From contig CAWEKD010000007.1 of the NCBI GenBank assembly GCA_963809545.1, positions 862,727 through 926,726 on the forward strand: 64,000 nt of DNA, in the 5' to 3' direction. A program made the translations under genes and the position numbers. The notes under the pieces are model-generated. The model was not told the origin of the DNA and searched no databases. It saw only the letters and a program-made list of their open reading frames with translations. Below are positions 50,554-58,689 of the stretch, piece by piece. This DNA is from Natronosporangium sp035305625 (lineage in GTDB: Bacteria; Actinomycetota; Actinomycetes; Mycobacteriales; Micromonosporaceae). Positions within the stretch are counted from its first letter, which is position 1; each line of letters starts with the position of its first letter.

Positions 50554-52032
50554 GTGACCCGTTACGTCGCCGCGATTGATCAGGGGACCACCTCCACCCG
50601 CTGCATCCTGTTCGGATCCGACGGCACCATCGTCGCCGCTGACCAGGCCGAACACCGGCAAATCTTTCCCCAGCCCGGATGGGTGGAGCACGACCCGGCC
50701 GAGATCTGGCACCAGACCCAGCGGGTGGTCCGCGGGGCACTGGACAGCGCCGGCTTGTCCCGCGCCGACCTGGCCGCGATCGGCATCACCAACCAGCGGG
50801 AGACCACCCTGTTGTGGGACGCCACCACCGGTGAGCCGCTCGGCAACGCGATCGTGTGGCAGGACACCCGCACGGACCAACTGATCCGGGAGCTGGCCGC
50901 CGAACACGACGACCAGTGGTGGCGGGACCGGTGTGGACTGCCGTTGGCGACGTACTTCTCCGGTCCGAAGCTGCGGTGGCGGTTCGAACGGGAGCCGGAG
51001 CTGCTCCGACGCGCCGAAGCCGGCGAAGTCCGGTTCGGCACCGTGGACTCGTGGCTGATCTGGCAACTCACCGGTCGGCACGTCACCGACGTCACCAACG
51101 CCAGCCGGACCATGCTGATGAACCTGTCTACTCTGGACTGGGACGACGAGCTGCTGGCCGCGACCGGGGTGCCGCGCGCGGTGCTGCCGGAGATCGTGCC
51201 ATCGTCCCAGGTGTACGGAGAGGCGACCGGGGACCTGGCCGGGGTGCCGGTGGCCGGGGCGCTGGGTGACCAGCAGGCCGCCCTGTTCGGGCAGAGCTGC
51301 TTCGCCCCCGGGGAGGCCAAGTGCACCTACGGCACCGGGTCGTTCCTGCTGCTCAACACCGGCGCGGCGCCGGTCACCAGCGAACACGGGCTGCTCACGA
51401 CCGTCGCCTACCAGATCGGCACCCAGCCCCCCGCGTACGCGCTCGAAGGCTCCATCGCGGTGACCGGGGCGCTGGTGCAGTGGCTGCGGGACAACCTCGG
51501 GATCATCCAGACCGCTGCGGAGATCAACGATCTGGCCGCCAGTGTGTCCGACAACGGCGGCTGCTACGTGGTGCCCGCCTTCTCCGGCCTGTTCGCGCCG
51601 TACTGGCGGCCAGACGCCCGCGGCGTGATCACCGGGCTGACCTCGTACGTGACCAAGGCCCATCTGGCCCGGGCGGCGTTGGAGGCGACCGCCTGGCAGG
51701 TGGCCGACATCGTGGAGGCGATGAACCGGGAATCCGGGCTGGACCTGACCATGCTGAAGGTGGACGGCGGGATGACCGCCAGCGATCTGCTGCTGCAGAT
51801 CCAAGCCGATGTGATCAACGCGCCGGTGGTCCGACCGACCATCACGGAGACCACCTGCCTGGGCGCGGCCTACGCCGCCGGCCTGGCGGTGGGTTTCTGG
51901 CCGGACCAGGACAGCCTGCGGGAAAACTGGCGCGTGGACCGGCGGTGGGAGCCGGCCATGTCGGAGGAGGTACGGCAGCGGGAGCGGGCCCGGTGGCGGA
52001 AGGCGGTCACTCGCTCCCTGGACTGGGTGTGA
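50554..52032 (+). CDS. glpK: Glycerol kinase
   Basis: A 492-residue FGGY-family kinase that phosphorylates glycerol to glycerol 3-phosphate with ATP. It keeps the N-terminal phosphate loop AAIDQGTTSTRCILF, the glycerol-binding region and the ATPase blocks GALGDQQAALFGQ and TYGTGSFLLLNTG, and KVDGGMTAS near the C-terminus. No glpF or glpD gene is nearby. No RBS is seen; a CAGACT box 6 nt before the GTG suggests a leaderless message. Confidence 0.97.
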   Translation: MTRYVAAIDQGTTSTRCILFGSDGTIVAADQAEHRQIFPQPGWVEHDPAEIWHQTQRVVRGALDSAGLSRADLAAIGITNQRETTLLWDATTGEPLGNAIVWQDTRTDQLIRELAAEHDDQWWRDRCGLPLATYFSGPKLRWRFEREPELLRRAEAGEVRFGTVDSWLIWQLTGRHVTDVTNASRTMLMNLSTLDWDDELLAATGVPRAVLPEIVPSSQVYGEATGDLAGVPVAGALGDQQAALFGQSCFAPGEAKCTYGTGSFLLLNTGAAPVTSEHGLLTTVAYQIGTQPPAYALEGSIAVTGALVQWLRDNLGIIQTAAEINDLAASVSDNGGCYVVPAFSGLFAPYWRPDARGVITGLTSYVTKAHLARAALEATAWQVADIVEAMNRESGLDLTMLKVDGGMTASDLLLQIQADVINAPVVRPTITETTCLGAAYAAGLAVGFWPDQDSLRENWRVDRRWEPAMSEEVRQRERARWRKAVTRSLDWV

Positions 52033-52051
52033 CGAGCACCGGGAACGGCTG

Positions 52052-52087
52052 CCCGCCCCTGCGGGTCAACCGCCCAGGCGGGGCGGG
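52052..52087. terminator. Hairpin between convergent glpK and HtrA genes
   Basis: CCCGCCCC and GGGGCGGG arms with a 20-nt loop in the 75-bp gap between two convergent stops. A plausible bidirectional terminator with no T-tract. Confidence 0.5.
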
Positions 52088-52107
52088 ACCAGTGGCCTAC
52101 GACCGGC

Positions 52108-53490
52108 TCAGTCGACCGCTTCCGCCAAGGTGACGGTGGTAGTCCGCGGGATCCCGTTCCGCCGGTACTCCACCTCCACCGTCTCCCCCACCCGCGCCTG
52201 CTGCACCGCGGAGACCAGGTCGTTGGCGTCGCTGATCTGCCGGTCACCGAAGCGCAGCACCACATCCCCGGGGCGGAGTCCGGCCTCCTCCGCCGGGCTA
52301 CCGGGGGTGACGGCGCTGATCACCGCGCCGCCATCCTCCGCGGGCGCCACATACACCCCTAAGTAGGCGTGGCTTATCTCCTCCCCCTCGATCAGCCGCT
52401 CGGCGATCTCGGTAGCCCGGTTGCTGGGGACCGCGAACCCCACCCCGATGAACCCGGACTCCTCGCTCTCCACCGCGATCGCGGTGTTGATACCGATCAC
52501 TTCCCCGGCCAGGTTCACCAGCGCGCCCCCGGAGTTGCCCCGGTTGATGGCGGCGTCGGTCTGGAGCAGGCCGGCGAGGGTCACCCCGCTGATCTCCTCC
52601 GGCCGGACGGTCCGGTCCAAGGCGCTGATGATCCCTTGGGTGACCGACCCCTCGTACCCCAGCGGGCTGCCGATCGCCAACACGGTGTCGCCCACCAGCA
52701 CCTTGTCGCTGTCACCGAAGGTGGCCGGGGCCAGGTCCGACACCCCTTCCACTTTGATCACCGCGATGTCGCTGCGCCGATCCGCCCCGACGACGGTGGC
52801 CTGCGCGGTCCGGCCATCGTGGAACCGCACCACCACGGTGCCGCTCGCGGGCTCCACCACGTGCGCGTTGGTGAGGATGTACCCGTCGTCGGACAGCACC
52901 ACGCCGGAGCCGCCGAACTGCCCCACCCGGATCGACACCACACTGGGACTGACCTGGGAGGCGATGCTGGCCAGCGAGGTGTACTCCAGCTGCGGCCCGT
53001 CCACCACCAGGGTGGTCCCCCCTCGGGAGGAGCCGCCGGAGAGGTAGCCGTACAGCGTCGCCCCGACCACCCCACCGCCCACCGCGGACAGCAGCATCAA
53101 CCCCACCATCACGATCGCCGTCACCGCGGTGCGGCCGCCGCGCGACGGCGGTCCCGCCGCCCAGGCCGCCGGCCCACCCCCCGACGGCGCCCCGAGCGGG
53201 TCGGCCCCGCCCCACCCCGGGGGCGGCAAGGGGACGGTCGGGGAGCCGGCGACCCCACCGGGGGAGCCCGGCCCGCCGGCGGCCCCGGGGCCGGGATAGC
53301 TCGCCTGCGCCTGCCCCCGCCATGGCTCGGACGCTGCCCGCTCGGTCGTCGCCTCCTCCGCTGGGGGTGCCGCTGCGCCCCGGTCGGCGACGCCGACCGG
53401 CTCCGGTGTCGGTTCCTCGACCGCCGGGGCCGGCGAACCGGCGGCCCCCGAGTGGTCCGACGTGCTCCCGGTACGTTCCTGGTCGCTCAT
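52108..53490 (-). CDS. Membrane-anchored HtrA/DegP-type serine protease with PDZ domain (PepD-like)
   Basis: A 460-residue protease. A proline-rich cytoplasmic part of about 120 residues and one helix (VTAIVMVGLMLLSAVGGGVVG) precede the trypsin-like domain with the triad in TNAHVV, RSDIAVIK and GNSGGALV. A C-terminal PDZ domain (YLGVYVA ... GLRPGDVVLRFGDRQI) follows. It degrades or refolds damaged envelope proteins. It is the third gene after a response regulator and a kinase, the order mprA-mprB-pepD of mycobacteria, and is 17 bp behind the kinase. ATG 53490 with GGTGGGAG is the start. Confidence 0.93.
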   Translation of the reverse strand: MSDQERTGSTSDHSGAAGSPAPAVEEPTPEPVGVADRGAAAPPAEEATTERAASEPWRGQAQASYPGPGAAGGPGSPGGVAGSPTVPLPPPGWGGADPLGAPSGGGPAAWAAGPPSRGGRTAVTAIVMVGLMLLSAVGGGVVGATLYGYLSGGSSRGGTTLVVDGPQLEYTSLASIASQVSPSVVSIRVGQFGGSGVVLSDDGYILTNAHVVEPASGTVVVRFHDGRTAQATVVGADRRSDIAVIKVEGVSDLAPATFGDSDKVLVGDTVLAIGSPLGYEGSVTQGIISALDRTVRPEEISGVTLAGLLQTDAAINRGNSGGALVNLAGEVIGINTAIAVESEESGFIGVGFAVPSNRATEIAERLIEGEEISHAYLGVYVAPAEDGGAVISAVTPGSPAEEAGLRPGDVVLRFGDRQISDANDLVSAVQQARVGETVEVEYRRNGIPRTTTVTLAEAVD

Positions 53491-53507
53491 GCTCCCACCT
53501 TCCCCGA

Positions 53508-54986
53508 TCACTCTGGTATCTGGCTGGAACCGTCCTGCCCATCAGCTGTGGACCGGGTATCCGCCAGGGGAAGCCACACCCGGAAGGTGGCGCCTTCCCC
53601 CGGCGTGCTGACCACATCCACCGTGCCACGATGCGCCGCCACCAGCGCGGCGACGATCGCCAGCCCCAGCCCCGACCCGCCCGTGCCGACCCGGCCGGTC
53701 GTCGGGCGGGAGCGCGCCGAGTCCACTCGGTAGAACCGCTCGAACACCCGCCGCGCCTGCTCCGGGGTAAGCCCAGGGCCTCGGTCCGCCACCTCCACCA
53801 CCGCCCGCTGCTCCTCCCGGCCCAGCCGCACCGTCACCGGAGAGCCGGCCGGGGTGTGGGTAAGCGCGTTGCTGAGCAGGTTGTCCAGCACCTGCCGCAG
53901 CCGCGCCTCGTCCCCGGGCACCACCAACGGGCCGGACTGGGGCGCCACCTCGAGGCTGATGGACCGGTCCGGGTCCACCGCCCGGGCAGCGTGCACCGCG
54001 TCGCTGGCGATCACCGGCAGGTCCACCGGGTCCTGCGCCAGCGGCCGGGCCTGGTCGAGCCGCGCCAACAGCAGTAGGTCCTCCACCAACAGCCCCATCC
54101 GGGCTGCTTCCTCTTCGATCCGGCCGATCAGCCGGGCCGCCTCCTCGGGGGAGCCCGCCGCCCCCTGTCGATACAACTCGGCAAACCCCCGAATGGTGGT
54201 CAACGGGGTGCGCAGTTCGTGGGAGGCGTCGGCCACAAATCGCCGCATCCGTTCCTCGGAGGCCGCCCGCGCGGCGAACGCGGCCTCGATCTCGGTGAGC
54301 ATGCTGTTCAAGGTCCGCGCCACCCGCCCCAGTTCGGTCCGGGGGGAGTCGGTATCCGGCTCCGGCTCCGGCACCCGCCGGCTGAGGTCGCCGGCGGCGA
54401 TCGCATCGGCGGTACGTTCAATCGCCCGCAACGGCCGCAGGCTGGTCCGTACCACCGCCACCCCCGCGATGGCCATCAGCCCCAACACCACCGCCCCGAT
54501 CACCGCCTCGGTCCAGACCAGGCGGCTGACCGCGCTGTCCACGTCCGCCATGTCCTGCCCCACGGTGAGGGCGGTGCCGTCCGGGAACAGGGTCACCAAC
54601 ATCCGCCAGCGGGTCTCCCCGTTACTGCCCTCCACTGTGTAAGGGTCGCCGGCCAGCACGGACGCCTCGGCCAGGTTCTCCGGCAGCGGAGGCAGCTCCG
54701 CCGGGTCGTACCGGGGATCGAAGCTGGTGAAGCGGGTCTGCGGCAGCTGCCAGTCGATCACGAACGCGCTGGGGAGGAAGGAGTTCACCCGATCCACCGG
54801 CATCCAGGTCCGGAACCGCTGGGTGGTCTCGATCAGCTGCTGATCGATCCGGTGGGTGAGGTACGACTGCAAGGCCACCGTGCTGGCCACGCTGATCAGA
54901 ATCAGCGCGAACGTCACCAGCGCCAGCACCGCCGCGACCAGCTTGACCCGCAGCGGTACGCGGGTGGACAACGACGTCATCCCCAC
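53508..54986 (-). CDS. Sensor histidine kinase (MprB/TrcS-like)
   Basis: A 492-residue membrane kinase. TM1 (about 14-37), an outer sensor domain of about 120 residues, TM2 (about 160-180), HAMP, then HisKA with His256 (DASHELRTPL) and the HATPase blocks DNLLSNALTHTP, DRGPGLT and GTGGSGLGLAIV. It phosphorylates the response regulator encoded just upstream. The start is GTG 54986 directly after the regulator stop, or ATG 54980. The signal may be envelope stress, given the HtrA gene that follows. Confidence 0.93.
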   Translation of the reverse strand: MGMTSLSTRVPLRVKLVAAVLALVTFALILISVASTVALQSYLTHRIDQQLIETTQRFRTWMPVDRVNSFLPSAFVIDWQLPQTRFTSFDPRYDPAELPPLPENLAEASVLAGDPYTVEGSNGETRWRMLVTLFPDGTALTVGQDMADVDSAVSRLVWTEAVIGAVVLGLMAIAGVAVVRTSLRPLRAIERTADAIAAGDLSRRVPEPEPDTDSPRTELGRVARTLNSMLTEIEAAFAARAASEERMRRFVADASHELRTPLTTIRGFAELYRQGAAGSPEEAARLIGRIEEEAARMGLLVEDLLLLARLDQARPLAQDPVDLPVIASDAVHAARAVDPDRSISLEVAPQSGPLVVPGDEARLRQVLDNLLSNALTHTPAGSPVTVRLGREEQRAVVEVADRGPGLTPEQARRVFERFYRVDSARSRPTTGRVGTGGSGLGLAIVAALVAAHRGTVDVVSTPGEGATFRVWLPLADTRSTADGQDGSSQIPE

Positions 54987-55676
54987 TCAGCTCGGTTTAC
55001 GTAACACGTAGCCGACCCCGCGGAGGGTGTGGATCAGCCGCGGCTCGACGTTGTCGATCTTCCGTCGCAGGTAGGAGATGTACGACTCGACAATGTTGTC
55101 GTCACCCCGGAAGTCGTAGTTCCAGACGTGGTCGAGGATCTGCGCCTTGGACAGCACCCGGTTGGCGTTGAGCATCAGGTACCGCAGCAGCTTGAACTCG
55201 GTCGGCGACAACGACACCCGCCGACCGGCCCGGTAGACCTCGTGACTCTCCTCGTCCAGCTCCAGGTCGGCGAAGGTCAGCCGGGGCGACTGCACCCCGG
55301 CGGTGCGCCGCAGCACCGCTCGGATGCGGGCGGTCAGCTCCTCCAGGCTGAACGGCTTGGTCACGTAGTCGTCGCCACCCAGGGTCAAACCCCGAATCTT
55401 GTCCTCAGTGGTGTCGCGGGCGGTCAGGAACACCACCGGCACCCGGGCGCCCTCGGCCCGCATCAGCTTGATGACCTCGAACCCGTCCAGGTCCGGCAGC
55501 ATCACGTCCAGGACCACCAGGTCCGGATTGCTGCGCAGGGCGGTGGTCACCCCTTCGCTACCGGTTCGCGCGGTAGTCACCTCGAACCCGGCGAATCGGA
55601 GGCTCGCGGAAAGCAATTCGAGGATGTTCGGATCGTCCTCTACTACCAGCAGCCGCGCCTCCACTGCCCGTGTCAT
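54987..55676 (-). CDS. OmpR-family response regulator (MprA/TrcR-like)
   Basis: A 229-residue regulator, the same length as MprA. The receiver has the acidic pocket EDD (13-15), the phosphoryl acceptor Asp57 (LDVMLPDLDG), and Thr and Lys of the switch (FLTARD, TKPF). The winged helix-turn-helix follows (LSPTEFKLLRYLMLN ... SYISYLRRKID ... GVGYVLRK). ATG 55676 is favoured; a CAAGAT box lies 6 nt upstream. It probably controls its own operon with the kinase and the HtrA protease. Confidence 0.94.
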   Translation of the reverse strand: MTRAVEARLLVVEDDPNILELLSASLRFAGFEVTTARTGSEGVTTALRSNPDLVVLDVMLPDLDGFEVIKLMRAEGARVPVVFLTARDTTEDKIRGLTLGGDDYVTKPFSLEELTARIRAVLRRTAGVQSPRLTFADLELDEESHEVYRAGRRVSLSPTEFKLLRYLMLNANRVLSKAQILDHVWNYDFRGDDNIVESYISYLRRKIDNVEPRLIHTLRGVGYVLRKPS

Positions 55677-55876
55677 GTCCCCATCTTGACCCACTCCGCT
55701 GGACCCTACCTGCGGACAACCTGAAAACCGCCTGTGACCATCGCCCGCCGCCCGCCTCGCGGCCGGCCCACTTCCGCCATCACCGCTGTTTATTCCCCAA
55801 ATGCGCTAGAACAGAGTGAATTAGCCAATACCAGTCTGACTTTCTTCCGGGCGGGCGGTACAGGGATGATGGACGC

Positions 55877-56569
55877 GTGATCATCGAACCACGCTTCAAC
55901 GGCCCCACCGAGTCAGGCAACGGTGGCTACACCTGCGGACTGGTGGCCCGCGCACTGGCGCCGGCCGCCGGCTTCGCCGCCCAGGTCACCCTGCGCCACC
56001 CGCCCCCGCTGGGCACCCCGCTCACCGTCACCCGCCACGGCGACGAGCTGACCGTGCACCATGCGGACACTGTGATCGCGGAGGCCAGGTCCGTCCGATT
56101 CGACGATCCCCCGGTGCCGGCGGTCCCGTACGAAACCGCGGAGAAGGTCTCACAGACGTACCCCGGCTTCACCGACCACCCGTTCCCCCAGTGTTACGTC
56201 TGCGGTCCCCGCCGCCCGAACGACGATGGGCTGGACATCTTCCCCGGCTTGATGTCGGATGGGCGGACCGCCGCCCCGTGGCGGGTGCCGGAAACGGTAG
56301 ACGACATCACCGTCTGGGCGGCCCTGGACTGCCCCGGCGGCTGGGCGATCATCGGCCGGGAGGTGCCGACCGACGGCCGGCCCCGCCCGTACGTCCTGGG
56401 GCGGATGACCGCGTCGGTCAGGTCGGTGCCGGCGCCGGGCGCGCAGTGCGTGGTGACCGGGGAGGTAGTGTCGGTGGCAGGCCGCAAAGCCGAAGTCCGG
56501 TCAGCGGTTTACCTCGCGGGGCAGAACGAGCCGCTAGCGCACGCGCGGGCGACCTGGATCGCGATCTGA
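55877..56569 (+). CDS. Hotdog-fold-like protein, unknown function
   Basis: A 230-residue protein. Two halves each look like a thioesterase-type hotdog segment (GYTCGLVARAL ... ; VLGRMTASVRSVPAPGAQCVVTGEV), joined by a Cys-rich linker (FPQCYVCGPRRPNDDGLDIFPG). Proteins of this type are found in actinobacteria without known function. The GTG lies 6 nt after a GATGAT box. It is divergent from the response regulator gene. An acyl-CoA hydrolase role is possible but unproved. Confidence 0.75.
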   Translation: MIIEPRFNGPTESGNGGYTCGLVARALAPAAGFAAQVTLRHPPPLGTPLTVTRHGDELTVHHADTVIAEARSVRFDDPPVPAVPYETAEKVSQTYPGFTDHPFPQCYVCGPRRPNDDGLDIFPGLMSDGRTAAPWRVPETVDDITVWAALDCPGGWAIIGREVPTDGRPRPYVLGRMTASVRSVPAPGAQCVVTGEVVSVAGRKAEVRSAVYLAGQNEPLAHARATWIAI

Positions 56570-56770
56570 ATCACATGATGCGGCCACTGCCGCGTCGGGA
56601 TCACCCGGGCCGCTCCACGGGTCGATCTGGCCACAATGGTGCGACCTGCTGAAAACGCTCCCGGGCCTGGTTTCCACTGCCCGGTTCCACCGGTGCCTCC
56701 GGCCCGCCACCCCGGAGCCAATGGTCGGCCTGTGAGAAGCTGAGCGGCGGTATCAATTGGGAGGAGAGAC

Positions 56771-57682
56771 ATGTCCGACGGGCAGATCGTCATCTCCGGC
56801 CTGACCAAGCAGTACCGCACGGTCAGGGCGGTAGATGACCTGTCATTCACGGTCGAGCCCGGTCGGGTCACCGGGTTCCTGGGGCCGAACGGCGCCGGCA
56901 AGACCACCACACTGCGGATGCTGCTCAACCTGGTGACCCCCACATCCGGCACCGCCACGATCAGCGGACGGCGGTACGCCGACCTGCCGCACCCGATCCG
57001 GCACGTGGGGGCGGTACTGGAGGCCTCCAGCGCCCACCGGGGCCGTACCGGCCGCAACCACCTACGGGTGATCGCGGCCGCGGCGGGGCTGCCGCGCCGG
57101 CGCGTCGACGAGGTGCTGGAACTGGTGGGGCTGACCCCGGCGGCCAACCGGAAGTTCAAGGGCTACTCGCTGGGGATGAAGCAGCGGCTCGGGATCGCGA
57201 CCGCGATGCTGGGTGACCCGAAGGTACTGATCCTGGACGAGCCGGCCAACGGCCTGGACCCGGAAGGCATCCGCTGGATGCGGAACTTCCTGAAAACGCT
57301 GGCCGCGGAAGGCCGGACCGTGCTGGTCTCCAGTCACCTGCTGTCGGAGATGCAACAGCTCGCCGACGACGTCGTCATCATCGCCGCCGGCAAGCTGGTC
57401 CGGCAGGGGCCGATCGACGCCGTGGTCGAGTCCATGACCGACGCGTCCCAGGTGCGGGTGCAGACCCCGCACGCGGACAAGCTGGCCACGGCGTTGGCCG
57501 ACCACGGCGCCGTCGTCCGCACCGAGGCGGGCGGCGCACTGGTGGTGACCGGCGTGGACGCCCCCACCGTAGGCGCGGCCGCGCTGCAGGCCGGGGTGGA
57601 GCTGCACCACCTCAGCACCGAACGGCCCGACCTGGAGCAGGTGTTCCTCGAGCTGACCGCGGGAAAGGCGACCATCCGATGA
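56771..57682 (+). CDS. ABC-2 type transporter ATPase
   Basis: A 303-residue exporter ATPase of the drug-export (BcrA-like) group: Walker A GPNGAGKTT, signature YSLGMKQRLGIATAML, Walker B LILDEPANGLDP, then a short C-terminal domain. RBS GGGAGGAGAG lies before the ATG. It overlaps the permease gene (ATGA). The cargo is unknown. Confidence 0.93.
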   Translation: MSDGQIVISGLTKQYRTVRAVDDLSFTVEPGRVTGFLGPNGAGKTTTLRMLLNLVTPTSGTATISGRRYADLPHPIRHVGAVLEASSAHRGRTGRNHLRVIAAAAGLPRRRVDEVLELVGLTPAANRKFKGYSLGMKQRLGIATAMLGDPKVLILDEPANGLDPEGIRWMRNFLKTLAAEGRTVLVSSHLLSEMQQLADDVVIIAAGKLVRQGPIDAVVESMTDASQVRVQTPHADKLATALADHGAVVRTEAGGALVVTGVDAPTVGAAALQAGVELHHLSTERPDLEQVFLELTAGKATIR

Positions 57683-58542
57683 CCACCACCACTCTTCCCT
57701 CGCCGGCACAGCGGCTCAGCCCGTTCCGGCTGATCAACAGTGAGCTCCTGAAGCTCCGTTCCACCACCACCTGGTGGTGGTTCGCCGGCGGCACACTCCT
57801 GTGGACCGCGATCTCGCTCGCCTTCAACATCTGGTTCGCCTCCATGGCCTTCGATGACCCGGCGGCGTTCGGCGACCCGGAGGGGACCGGGGTGGCTGAT
57901 CCGCTCTACCACGGCGGCAACGTCTACACCTCCGGTCAGTTCCTCGGGCTGATGTTCGTCATGCTGCTGGGCATCGTGATCGTGACCAGCGAGTACTTCC
58001 ACCAGACCGTGACGGTCACCTACCTGACCACGCCGCACCGGACCAAGGTGATCCTGAACAAGCTGATCACCGCGGTGCTGCTCGGCGCGCTCTTCGGGGT
58101 GATCACCACCGGGATTTCGATCGCCTTCGGCTCCCTGTTCTTCAGCGGACAGGAGGCCGGCACCATGCTCGGCGAGTGGAGCGTGCAGCGGGCGATCCTG
58201 CTCAACCTGGTCGCGTTCGTGGTCTGGGCGATCCTCGGGGTGGCGATCGGCACGCTGATCACCAGCCAACTCGCCGCCACCATCACCGCCGCGGTGCTCT
58301 ATCTCGTCGGCACCCAGGTGGCCTCGCTCCTGTTCCTGCTGCTGGCGAACTGGCTGAACAACGACACCATCCTGGAGTGGCAGGTGATCGTGCCGTCCAT
58401 CGCGTCCCAGGTCATGACCCTGGGCGGCGACGGTCTGCCGGGCACGCCGGCGTGGTGGGTCGGGGCCCTGATCCTGCTCGGTTACGCGGCGGTGGCCGGC
58501 GTGACCGGCGTACTCATCACCCGCCGACGCGACATTTCCTAA
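57679..58542 (+). CDS. ABC-2 type transporter permease
   Basis: A 287-residue membrane protein with about six helices; it works with the preceding ATPase. Large outer loops lie between TM1 and TM2. The blocks ITSEYFHQTVTVTYLTTPHR and LNLVAFVVWAILGVAIGTLI are typical of ABC-2 permeases. It may export a lipid, antibiotic or peptide. Confidence 0.9.
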   Translation: MTTTTLPSPAQRLSPFRLINSELLKLRSTTTWWWFAGGTLLWTAISLAFNIWFASMAFDDPAAFGDPEGTGVADPLYHGGNVYTSGQFLGLMFVMLLGIVIVTSEYFHQTVTVTYLTTPHRTKVILNKLITAVLLGALFGVITTGISIAFGSLFFSGQEAGTMLGEWSVQRAILLNLVAFVVWAILGVAIGTLITSQLAATITAAVLYLVGTQVASLLFLLLANWLNNDTILEWQVIVPSIASQVMTLGGDGLPGTPAWWVGALILLGYAAVAGVTGVLITRRRDIS

Positions 58543-58563
58543 CAATTCAGGTGGAATTCCCTG

Positions 58564-58599
58564 GGGCGTCCCGAGCGATGACACTCTCTCGGGGCGCCC
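58564..58599 (+). terminator. Hairpin after ABC-2 permease
   Basis: GGGCGTCCCGAG and CTCGGGGCGCCC pair over 12 bp with one G-U pair around a 12-nt loop, 22 bp after the permease stop and ahead of kgd. Confidence 0.55.
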
Positions 58600-58689
58600 T
58601 AATCACCTGCGGGCACGGACCGCGTAGCCTTGGAGCTGAAGCGTTCAGATCAGCGAACACGACTTCTCGAAAGAGGCGAACAAAAGGCC

